A model generated the notes under the pieces. It saw only the letters and a program-made list of their open reading frames with translations. It did not search any database and was not told where the DNA came from. 16,245 nt of DNA from contig CAZGLR010000075.1 of NCBI GenBank assembly GCA_964526635.1, positions 1-16,245 of the forward strand, in the 5' to 3' direction. Positions within the stretch are counted from its first letter, which is position 1. Every line of letters starts with the position of its first letter. Position numbers and translations under genes: made by a program. Of the stretch, positions 1 to 7,392 are shown piece by piece. The DNA comes from CAZGLR01 sp964526635 (lineage in GTDB: Bacteria > Zixibacteria > MSB-5A5 > GN15 > JAAZOE01).

Positions 1-50
1 GTGCCAACGTTCACGTGAGGCTTTGTCCGCTCAAATTTCGCCTTCGCCAT
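1..50 (-). CDS. tuf: Elongation factor Tu, second copy (5' end only, cut by left edge)
   Basis: Only the first 16 codons and part of the next are in the window; the gene runs off the left edge. The visible residues (MAKAKFERTKPHVNVG) match the start of the complete tuf at 14564-15769, and the DNA is identical through 5 nt upstream of the ATG. EF-Tu delivers aminoacyl-tRNA to the ribosomal A site as a GTP-bound ternary complex in the cytoplasm. It follows fusA by 29 nt, the normal fourth place in the str operon. Candidate Shine-Dalgarno sequences are AGGAG at 63-67 and AGGA at 55-58. Identity is certain for the fragment; that the rest is intact is inferred. Confidence 0.93.
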   Translation of the reverse strand, partial: MAKAKFERTKPHVNVG

Positions 51-55
51 CGCGT
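1..55. repeat. 55-bp exact direct repeat, copy 1 (tuf start)
   Basis: Identical to 15720-15774 in the same orientation. The full repeat between the tuf genes presumably continues beyond the left edge. Confidence 0.97.
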
Positions 56-79
56 CCTACATCTCCTGGTTTCTATATT

Positions 80-2158
80 CTAATTTGTAATTCCAATTCC
101 CATTTTTTTCGATACCTCCGTTGGAACCGCCTGATAGGCCGAGAATTCCATCGTGAACAAACCGCGGCCCTGCGACAGGTTGCGCACTTTGGTGGCATAC
201 CCGAACATTTCGGCCAGCGGTACGGTAGCATCGATCACCTGCACATTGCCACGCGGGTTGATCCCGGAAATATTGGCACGGCGGGTGTTGAGATCGTTCA
301 TAATATTCCCGGCGTAATCCTCGGGCACGACGATTTCAACATCCATTACCGGCTCGAGCAGGACGGGGCCGGCTTTCTCAACAGCATCCTGAAACGCCTG
401 GATTGCGGCAATCTTATAGGCCAGTTCGGTGCTGTCCACTTCGTGATAAGACCCATCGCGCAGTGTCACTTTGATGCCGATAACAGCCGCCGCCGCCAGA
501 ACGCCGGTTTGGGCGGCCTCGCGGACCCCACGCTCGATGATCGGAACAAATTCTCTGGGGATGCTGTCACCGGAAAGCGCGTTTTCAAAAACAACGTCGT
601 TGCTGTCCGAAATCGGTTCAACCGATAAAATCACATGACCATATTGCCCTTTACCGCCGGACTGACGAACGAATTTGGCTTCGCCCTTCTGCCTTTTCGT
701 TATTGTCTCGCGATATGAAACCCACGGCTGACCGACATTGGCCTGCACCTTGAATTCGCGGACCAGACGATCGGTCAGGATATCAAGATGCAACTCACCC
801 ATACCGGAAATTATAGTCTGTCCCGTTTCTTCATTGCTCGTCACCCGGAAAGTGGGATCTTCCTCGGCCAGGCGATCGAGCGATTCAATAAGCTTTTCCT
901 GATCCCTGAGCGATTTCGGCTCGATCGATACACTGATAACCGGCTGCGGGAATTGCATCAATTCAAGAAGGATGGGATTCTTGCGATCAGAGAGAGTAAA
1001 GCCGGTAGCGGTTTTTCTGAAACCGACCACAGCGACGATATCACCGATACGCGCTTCCTGCAAATCTTCCCGTTTGTTGGCGTGCATTCGCAAAATTCGG
1101 GCCACTCGTTCCTTCATGCCGGTATTGGCATTATTGACATAAGACCCCGCTGTCACCAGGCCGGAATAGATCCGGATATACGTTAGCCGGCCGACGTGGG
1201 GGTCTGACATGATTTTAAATGCCAGGGCGCAAAACGGTTCATCTTCGGATGGTTTGCGCTCGGTTTCTTTTGACGAGCCGGGAATATGACCAACTACTGG
1301 CGGTCTGTCAAGAGGAGATGGAAGAAAATCGACTACCGCATCCAGTAATTTCTGGACGCCCTGATTTTTGAAGGAAGAACCGCAGAGAACCGGGACGACA
1401 GCAACATCCAGCACGGCCTTTCGGATCGCGTCCTTGAGTTCTTTTTCAGCAATCGGCTTATCTTCGAGAAATTTGACAAGCAGATTGTCGTCATAGTCGG
1501 AGATGGATTCCAGCAGGAATTCGCGGCCCTTGCGCGCTTGTTCGGCGAGATCATCGGGGATCGGCAGGTCGTCGAACTCGGTTCCCTGAGTGCCTTCCTT
1601 ATATACTCTGAACTGCATGGAGATTACATCGATAATGCCGGTAAACAAATCACCCTGGCCGGCCGGAATCTGCAGCGGGACGGCTTTGGCATTGAGCCGT
1701 TTGCGCATCTGCGCGATCGTCGCCTCAAAATCGGCGCCGACGCGATCCATCTTGTTGACATAGGCGATGCGCGGAACATTGTATTTATCGGCCTGGCGCC
1801 AGACAGTTTCGGATTGCGGCTCGACACCGCCGACTGCACAGAAAATAGCAATGGCGCCGTCGAGGACACGGAGCGAGCGCTCGACTTCAACAGTAAAATC
1901 GACATGACCGGGAGTATCGATAATATTGATCGTGTGATCTTTCCAGAAGGTGGTGGTGGCGGCTGAGGTGATGGTAATTCCGCGTTCTTTTTCCTGCTGC
2001 ATCCAGTCCATCACTGCGGCACCTTCATGCACTTCACCCATACGATGCGTCTTTCCGGTATAGAAAAGAATCCGCTCGGTCGTTGTGGTCTTACCGGCAT
2101 CAATATGAGCCATAATACCGATATTCCGGATTGTATGTATGGAGACGTGTTTTGTCAT
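80..2158 (-). CDS. fusA: Translation elongation factor G
   Basis: EF-G is the GTPase that drives translocation of tRNA and mRNA on the ribosome and, with RRF, recycles ribosomes. The 692-residue product has the G1 loop AHIDAGKT at about residues 17-24, the switch region RGITITSAATT, G3 DTPGH and G4 NKMD, followed by domains II-V with the usual GMGELHLDI motif; length is normal for canonical EF-G. I chose the ATG at 2158, because it matches the family start (MTKHVSIHTIRNIGI). A GTG at 2209 would add 17 residues with no family resemblance. The ribosome binding site for the ATG is weak (a TAGGG about 10 nt upstream). It sits 174 nt after rpsG, an unusually wide gap for this operon, and 29 nt before tuf. 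Confidence 0.97.
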   Translation of the reverse strand: MTKHVSIHTIRNIGIMAHIDAGKTTTTERILFYTGKTHRMGEVHEGAAVMDWMQQEKERGITITSAATTTFWKDHTINIIDTPGHVDFTVEVERSLRVLDGAIAIFCAVGGVEPQSETVWRQADKYNVPRIAYVNKMDRVGADFEATIAQMRKRLNAKAVPLQIPAGQGDLFTGIIDVISMQFRVYKEGTQGTEFDDLPIPDDLAEQARKGREFLLESISDYDDNLLVKFLEDKPIAEKELKDAIRKAVLDVAVVPVLCGSSFKNQGVQKLLDAVVDFLPSPLDRPPVVGHIPGSSKETERKPSEDEPFCALAFKIMSDPHVGRLTYIRIYSGLVTAGSYVNNANTGMKERVARILRMHANKREDLQEARIGDIVAVVGFRKTATGFTLSDRKNPILLELMQFPQPVISVSIEPKSLRDQEKLIESLDRLAEEDPTFRVTSNEETGQTIISGMGELHLDILTDRLVREFKVQANVGQPWVSYRETITKRQKGEAKFVRQSGGKGQYGHVILSVEPISDSNDVVFENALSGDSIPREFVPIIERGVREAAQTGVLAAAAVIGIKVTLRDGSYHEVDSTELAYKIAAIQAFQDAVEKAGPVLLEPVMDVEIVVPEDYAGNIMNDLNTRRANISGINPRGNVQVIDATVPLAEMFGYATKVRNLSQGRGLFTMEFSAYQAVPTEVSKKMGIGITN

Positions 2159-2332
2159 AACGCTAACCCTACCGACTGCGCAACCAGGACCGTACCGTTC
2201 CGTTACCACCCGTACTATTGTCGACCGACTGCAGGGTCAGCCGTTATCTCAGGGAGGGTAATCTGTTGTGGACCTGCAGCTATTCCGTATATGTCATCGG
2301 GGTATATCGAGGCCGATGCGGAATCACTGCCG
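2159..2332 (-). other. rpsG-fusA intergenic spacer with inverted and direct repeats
   Basis: This 174-nt spacer is long compared with the 13 nt between rpsL and rpsG. It holds an inverted repeat, CTGCAGG (2273-2279) against CCTGCAG (2229-2235), with a 37-nt loop. An 11-nt direct repeat, GGTGGTAACGG, occurs across the rpsG stop (2330-2340) and again at 2200-2210, 41 nt before the fusA ATG. I see no convincing -35/-10 pair and no hairpin plus U-tract. It may be a regulatory spacer for EF-G synthesis, but the sequence alone does not show this. Confidence 0.5.
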
Positions 2333-2803
2333 TTACCACCTGAAGTGCGCGAAAGCCTTATTGGCTTCTGCCATCTTATGGGTATCTTCCTTCTTCTTTA
2401 TCGAAGCTCCTTCGTTTTTGGCTGCGGCCATAAATTCAGCGGCCAGTTTTTCAGCCATCGTTTTTTCCGAGCGGGCATGAGCGTAAGAGATCAGCCAGCG
2501 AATCGCCAGTGCGGTCCGACGGTTGGGACGGACTTCCACCGGTACCTGGTACGTGGCGCCGCCGACACGGCGTGAGCGCACTTCCAGAACCGGCTTCACG
2601 TTGTTGAGGGCTTTCTGGAATACTTCCAGACCCGATTCACCCGTTTTCTTGCCACAGATGTCAATCGCATTGTACACAATACGGTCGGCGGTAGATTTCT
2701 TACCAGACTTCATCAGATTGCCAACAAACTGGCTGATGACGTAATCTCCGTATTTCGGATCCGGCTGTCGGTCTCGTTTTTCGGCGGCTTTTCTGCGTGG
2801 CAT
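2333..2803 (-). CDS. rpsG: 30S ribosomal protein S7
   Basis: S7 is the primary binding protein that nucleates folding of the 16S rRNA 3' major domain (head) and sits near the E site and mRNA exit. The 156-residue product begins MPRRKAAEKRD and contains the characteristic KALNNVKPVLEVRSRRVGGATYQVP segment around residues 64-90 and the RRTALAIRWL helix, ending in AFAHFRW. Length matches the usual 156. The ATG is preceded at 9 nt by GAGG (2813-2816), which adjoins the rpsL stop, so the two genes are probably translationally coupled. In E. coli S7 autoregulates through the rpsL-rpsG spacer; here that spacer is only 13 nt and cannot hold such a site by itself. Confidence 0.98.
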   Translation of the reverse strand: MPRRKAAEKRDRQPDPKYGDYVISQFVGNLMKSGKKSTADRIVYNAIDICGKKTGESGLEVFQKALNNVKPVLEVRSRRVGGATYQVPVEVRPNRRTALAIRWLISYAHARSEKTMAEKLAAEFMAAAKNEGASIKKKEDTHKMAEANKAFAHFRW

Positions 2804-2816
2804 GGGCTATTCCCTC

Positions 2817-3194
2817 TTACCCTTTCTTCGGACGTTTGGTACCATATTTTGAGCGACTGACCGTACGATCGGCCACACCCGAGGTGTCCATGGCGCCGCG
2901 CACAATGTGATAGCGCACGCCCGGAAGGTCTTTCACTCGGCCACCCCTGATAAGGACTATCGAGTGTTCCTGGAGATTGTGCCCTTCACCGGGGATATAG
3001 GCGGTGACTTCAATCTGATTGGTCAGACGAACACGAGCCACCTTGCGCAGAGCGGAATTCGGTTTCTTGGGCGTCGAAGTATAGACGCGGGTGCAGACGC
3101 CCCGCTTCTGCGGGCAGGATTTCATCGCGGGCGTGTTCGATTTGCCCGTAATAACTTTCCGGCCTTTCCGGATCAGCTGATTAATTGTCGGCAA
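2817..3194 (-). CDS. rpsL: 30S ribosomal protein S12
   Basis: S12 lies at the decoding centre and helps proofread codon-anticodon pairing; it is the classic streptomycin-resistance locus. The 125-residue product has TPKKPNSALRK with Lys43 and the GRVKDLPGVRYH loop with Lys88 and Asp89, so the positions that give streptomycin resistance when mutated are wild type; Asp89 is the family's methylthiolation site (RimO). The start is TTG at 3192-3194: an in-frame TGA lies six codons upstream with no ATG or GTG between. AGGAG at 3206-3210 is 11 nt away, a little far. It is the first gene after the strong promoter at 3252-3279 and follows rpoC by 81 nt. Confidence 0.98.
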   Translation of the reverse strand: MPTINQLIRKGRKVITGKSNTPAMKSCPQKRGVCTRVYTSTPKKPNSALRKVARVRLTNQIEVTAYIPGEGHNLQEHSIVLIRGGRVKDLPGVRYHIVRGAMDTSGVADRTVSRSKYGTKRPKKG

Positions 3195-3234
3195 TTCTTC
3201 TGTTTCTCCTCAACACTCATTCATCAAAGATTTC

Positions 3235-3247
3235 GGCTAAAAAAGCC
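3235..3247 (-). other. Small hairpin at the start of the str leader
   Basis: GGCT and AGCC (4 bp) flank five U residues, almost exactly at the predicted transcript start (about 3246). The U run is in the loop and not after the stem, so this does not resemble an intrinsic terminator for rpoC. It may be incidental. Confidence 0.3.
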
Positions 3248-3251
3248 CTCT

Positions 3252-3279
3252 ATTATACTATCCTGTATCGGCTTGTCAA
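3252..3279 (-). promoter_or_regulatory. str operon promoter (consensus sigma-70 type)
   Basis: On the minus strand TTGACA (3274-3279) is followed after 16 bp by TATAAT (3252-3257); both hexamers match the housekeeping consensus perfectly. The predicted start is near 3246, giving a leader of about 50 nt before rpsL. The rpoC stop codon TGA (3276-3278) lies inside the -35 hexamer. No terminator separates rpoC from rpsL, so read-through from rpoBC is likely as well. The placement agrees with a ribosomal operon that needs high output. Confidence 0.87.
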
Positions 3280-6200
3280 GCATTTTCCTGAAAAATATCA
3301 CCAACCGATTCGGTCTCCGTGGTCAGCAGCTCTTCGAGCTGCTCGTCCTCGGTGGCCTCGACCTGAATATCTCGATAGGTATCAACACCGGTGCCGGCCG
3401 GAATAAGCTGACCGATAATGACATTTTCCTTCAATCCCTTGAGATAGTCGATCTTGCCGGTTACCGCGGCCTCGGTCAGTACCTTGGTAGTTTCCTGGAA
3501 CGACGCCGCCGAGAAGAACGATTCGGTCGATAACGAGGCTTTGGTTATACCCAGAAGCAGCGGTTCGAATGTCGCCGGTTCGCCACCCTCGGCAATCACG
3601 CGGTCGTTTTCGGCCAGGAATTTATGGCGATCAACCTGCTCGCCCTCGAGGAATGTGGTGTCACCGACCTCTTCCACCCGCACTTTCTGGAGCATCTGGC
3701 GGACAATTGTTTCGATGTGTTTATCGTTGATCTTCACACCCTGAAGTCGATACACTTCCTGAATTTCGTTCACCAGATATTCCTGCACGTCATTGACACC
3801 TTTAATACGCAGAATATCATGCGGGTCAATCGATCCTTCGCACAGACGGTCACCGGCACGAACCAGATCACCATCGTGCACATGCATATGCTTGCCATGC
3901 GGGACCAGGTATTCGCGGGTCTCGCCGGCATCACCCTCGGCAAAAATCTGCTGCTGACCGCGAACGATTTTACCGAATTTGATGGTGCCATCGACCTCGG
4001 AAACCACGGCCGGATCATGAGGACGCCGTGCCTCAAAGAGCTCCGCCACACGCGGCAGACCACCGGTAATATCGCGCGTTTTGGAAATCGACCGCGGGAT
4101 TTTTACCAGGGCTTCACCCCGGGAGACTTCCTCACCATCGGCCACCCTCAAATTAGCGCCGGTCGGTACCCGATAACTGGCCATGATCTCGCCGGACTCA
4201 CCGAGGATAGTCAAGGTCGGGAACAATGTCTTCTCCTTGGTATCTATGATAATCGGCTGGATCTGTCCGGTGGTTTCGTCAATTTCTTCTTTCAATGACA
4301 CTTCCGGAATGATGTCTTTATACTTGACGATACCGGAATACTCAGTAATGATCGTGTTGGAATAGGGATCCCATTCGAAGAGGACATCATCCTTCGTGAC
4401 TTTGTCGCCTTCTTTCACCGCGAGACTCGAACCATAGGGTACCGTGTAACGGGCGCGAACACGATCGTTTTTATCGATAATCTGAATTTCGCCATTGCGG
4501 TTCTTAACGACATTGACACCATCGTCACGGGAAATAGTCTCGATCCGGTTGAATTTGATGTCACCTTCATATTTCGTTTTGGCCGCCGATTGACCCACGA
4601 TCTGTTCAGCGGTCCCGCCGATATGGAACGTCCGCAGTGTCAACTGCGTACCCGGTTCACCAATCGACTGAGCCGCGATAACACCGACGGCCTCACCCAT
4701 ATCAACCAGCTTTTTGCTGGCCAGATTACGGCCGTAACACTTGGCGCAGACGCCATAGACAGTTTCACAGGTAAGCACCGAACGAATCGGCACGGATTCG
4801 ACACCGGCTTCCTCGATCTTCTGGGCCTCATCTTCGTTGATTAGCTGACTGGCTTCGACGAGAACTTCGTCACTGACCGGATCAAAGACATCCTCGAGGG
4901 CAACCCGACCCAGAATACGGTCGGAAAGTGACTCAATAACCTCTTCACCTTCTTTCAAAGCCGTCACTTCAAGACCGAGAATCGTACCGCAGTCATCCTC
5001 ACGGATAATCATATCCTGGGCAACGTCAACCAGACGACGCGTCAAGTAGCCGGCATCAGCCGTTTTCAGTGCCGTATCGGCCAACCCTTTGCGGGAACCG
5101 TGAGTCGAGATAAAGTACTCCATCACCGAGAGACCTTCGCGGAAATTCGCGATAATCGGATTCTCGATAATTTCACCAATACCGCCGGTGATTTTCTTCT
5201 GTGGTTTGGCCATCAGACCGCGCATTCCGGCCAACTGGCGAATTTGCTCTTTGGAGCCTCGGGCGCCGGAGTCAGCCATCATAAAGACCGGATTGAAGCC
5301 ATCAAGATCAGCGGCCAGATTATCAAACATAACCTGGGCCACGTTGGCTGTGGTTCGAGTCCAGGTATCGATAATCTGATTATAGCGCTCACCGTTGGTG
5401 ATGACACCTTTCATATACCGCTTCTGAATCTTGGTAACGTCTTTTTCGGCTTTGGCAATCAACTCGTGCTTTTCAGCCGGAACCTTGAGGTCACTGATCG
5501 AGACCGTCGCCCCCGAGCGAGTCGCCCAGCGGAAGCCCAGGGCTTTCAAATTATCCAGGAAGAAAACAGTCTGCGTCTGACCGAGTTTGTGATAGGCCTG
5601 TGAAATCAGTTCCTCCAGAGAACCCTTGGTGGCCGTGGCATTGTAAAACCGTATTTCCCTCGGGAGAATCTCATTGAAAATCACCCGGCCGACAGTGGTT
5701 TCCAGTGTCTGATTATTGATGCGGACAAAAATCCTGGCATGGGTATCGATGTAACCTTCTGAATGCGCCATCAGGGCTTCGTTTTCATCGCAGAAGGCGC
5801 AGCCTTCACCCTTCACATTCGGACGCATCTTGGTCAGGTAGTAGCAGCCGAGGACAATATCCTGCGACGGTATCGCAATCGGCCGGCCCGACGACGGCAC
5901 CAGAATGTTATTGGTGGACAACATCAGGATACGGGCTTCAAGCTGGGCTTCAAACGACAACGGCACATGGACCGCCATCTGGTCGCCATCGAAGTCGGCG
6001 TTGAATGCCGCACAAACCAGGGGATGCAATTTGATGGCTTTCCCCTCCACCAGGCGCGGATAAAACGCCTGAATTCCGAGTCGGTGAAGAGTTGGGGCGC
6101 GGTTGAGGAGAATGGGATGATCCTCAATAATCTCTTCGAGAATATCCCAGACCTCTGGCCGTTCTCGTTCCACCAGCCGTTTGGCCGATTTCACCGACTG

Positions 6201-7364
6201 TACGTAGCCCTTTTCTTCGAGCTTCATGATTATAAACGGCTTGAACAATTCGAGCGCCATGTTCTTCGGCAAACCGCACTCGTACAGTTTGAGATCGGGA
6301 CCGACTACGATCACCGAGCGGCCCGAATAATCAACACGCTTACCCAGCAGGTTTTGCCGGAACCGACCCTGTTTGCCCTTGAGCAAATCCGACAACGACT
6401 TCAGCGGGCGCTTGGTATCGCCACGAACGGAGTGCGTACGACGACCGTTATCAAACAAGGCATCGACCGCCTCCTGCAGCATTCGCTTCTCGTTGCGCAA
6501 AATGACTTCCGGCGCCTGTATATCAATAAGCTTTTTCAGACGGTTATTGCGGTTAATCACACGACGATAGAGATCATTGAGATCGGATGTCGCGAAACGG
6601 CCGCCCTCCAGCGGAACCAGCGGACGGAGATCCGGCGGTATCACCGGGACAACAGTCATGATCATCCATTCGGGACGGTTCCCTGACTGCCGAAATCCCT
6701 CGACCACCCGAAGGCGTTTGAGAATATCTTTCTTCCGCTGCACTGACGTTTCGACTTTGACCTGGGTCCGCAACTTGATAGCGATATCCTCCAGATCCAT
6801 ATTTTCCAGCAATTCTTTGACCGCCGGCGCACCCATGCTCGCCTTGAATTCCTTGCCGGCTTCCTCGAGATCGAGGTATTCTTCTTCCGAGATCAAATCG
6901 CCGATGTCATATGGCGTATTACCCGGATTGATAATAATATATGACTCGTAATAGAGCACCTTCTCCAGGTCGCGGACAGACAGATAAATCAGGTTGCCAA
7001 TACGAGATGGTAGCGACTTAAAATACCAGATATGTGAGACCGGTACGGCCAGTTCGATATGACCCATCCGTTCGCGCCGCACCTTGGCCTGCGTGACTTC
7101 GACCCCGCAGCGATCGCAGACGATACCGCGGAAACGGATTCGTTTATATTTACCGCAGCTGCATTCCCAGTCCTTGACGGGTCCGAAGATGCGTTCGCAG
7201 AAAAGACCATCGCGCTCCGGTTTAAAAGAACGATAGTTGATTGTCTCCGGCTTGGTCACCTCACCAAAAGACCAGGAGTTGATGACTTCCGGTGACGCCA
7301 GTTTAATCTGGATGGCTTTCAGGTTTGGCGCTTTACGCTGCATGCGTCCGGGTAAAGTTGCCAC
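3276..7364 (-). CDS. rpoC: DNA-directed RNA polymerase subunit beta'
   Basis: Beta' forms one half of the polymerase cleft and carries the catalytic Mg2+ site. The 1362-residue product has the N-terminal zinc ribbon (Cys68, Cys70, Cys83, Cys86), the NADFDGDQ catalytic motif with Asp457, Asp459 and Asp461, a bridge-helix and trigger-loop region, and the second zinc site (Cys792, Cys866, Cys873, Cys876). I see no large lineage-specific insertion. The start is GTG at 7362-7364: AAAGGAG at 7373-7379 is 8 nt upstream, whereas the longest reading frame would begin inside rpoB without a ribosome binding site. It follows rpoB by 28 nt and is co-transcribed. The stop TGA is part of the next promoter's -35 box. 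Confidence 0.98.
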   Translation of the reverse strand: MATLPGRMQRKAPNLKAIQIKLASPEVINSWSFGEVTKPETINYRSFKPERDGLFCERIFGPVKDWECSCGKYKRIRFRGIVCDRCGVEVTQAKVRRERMGHIELAVPVSHIWYFKSLPSRIGNLIYLSVRDLEKVLYYESYIIINPGNTPYDIGDLISEEEYLDLEEAGKEFKASMGAPAVKELLENMDLEDIAIKLRTQVKVETSVQRKKDILKRLRVVEGFRQSGNRPEWMIMTVVPVIPPDLRPLVPLEGGRFATSDLNDLYRRVINRNNRLKKLIDIQAPEVILRNEKRMLQEAVDALFDNGRRTHSVRGDTKRPLKSLSDLLKGKQGRFRQNLLGKRVDYSGRSVIVVGPDLKLYECGLPKNMALELFKPFIIMKLEEKGYVQSVKSAKRLVERERPEVWDILEEIIEDHPILLNRAPTLHRLGIQAFYPRLVEGKAIKLHPLVCAAFNADFDGDQMAVHVPLSFEAQLEARILMLSTNNILVPSSGRPIAIPSQDIVLGCYYLTKMRPNVKGEGCAFCDENEALMAHSEGYIDTHARIFVRINNQTLETTVGRVIFNEILPREIRFYNATATKGSLEELISQAYHKLGQTQTVFFLDNLKALGFRWATRSGATVSISDLKVPAEKHELIAKAEKDVTKIQKRYMKGVITNGERYNQIIDTWTRTTANVAQVMFDNLAADLDGFNPVFMMADSGARGSKEQIRQLAGMRGLMAKPQKKITGGIGEIIENPIIANFREGLSVMEYFISTHGSRKGLADTALKTADAGYLTRRLVDVAQDMIIREDDCGTILGLEVTALKEGEEVIESLSDRILGRVALEDVFDPVSDEVLVEASQLINEDEAQKIEEAGVESVPIRSVLTCETVYGVCAKCYGRNLASKKLVDMGEAVGVIAAQSIGEPGTQLTLRTFHIGGTAEQIVGQSAAKTKYEGDIKFNRIETISRDDGVNVVKNRNGEIQIIDKNDRVRARYTVPYGSSLAVKEGDKVTKDDVLFEWDPYSNTIITEYSGIVKYKDIIPEVSLKEEIDETTGQIQPIIIDTKEKTLFPTLTILGESGEIMASYRVPTGANLRVADGEEVSRGEALVKIPRSISKTRDITGGLPRVAELFEARRPHDPAVVSEVDGTIKFGKIVRGQQQIFAEGDAGETREYLVPHGKHMHVHDGDLVRAGDRLCEGSIDPHDILRIKGVNDVQEYLVNEIQEVYRLQGVKINDKHIETIVRQMLQKVRVEEVGDTTFLEGEQVDRHKFLAENDRVIAEGGEPATFEPLLLGITKASLSTESFFSAASFQETTKVLTEAAVTGKIDYLKGLKENVIIGQLIPAGTGVDTYRDIQVEATEDEQLEELLTTETESVGDIFQENA

Positions 7365-7372
7365 GAGATTAA

Positions 7373-7379
7373 CTCCTTT
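7373..7379 (-). promoter_or_regulatory. rpoC ribosome binding site
   Basis: AAAGGAG lies 8 nt before GTG 7364 and decides that start over the upstream candidate in rpoB and over the ATG seven codons later. Confidence 0.85.
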
Positions 7380-7392
7380 CAGACCGCGCGGG

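Noticed and set aside
2159..2209. 17-residue N-terminal extension of EF-G from GTG 2209
   Set aside because: No ribosome binding site, no resemblance to the family; the ATG at 2158 matches the usual start.
5763..6686. Plus-strand open frame of 307 codons inside rpoC
   Set aside because: Entirely opposite conserved beta' sequence including the catalytic motif; no independent evidence.
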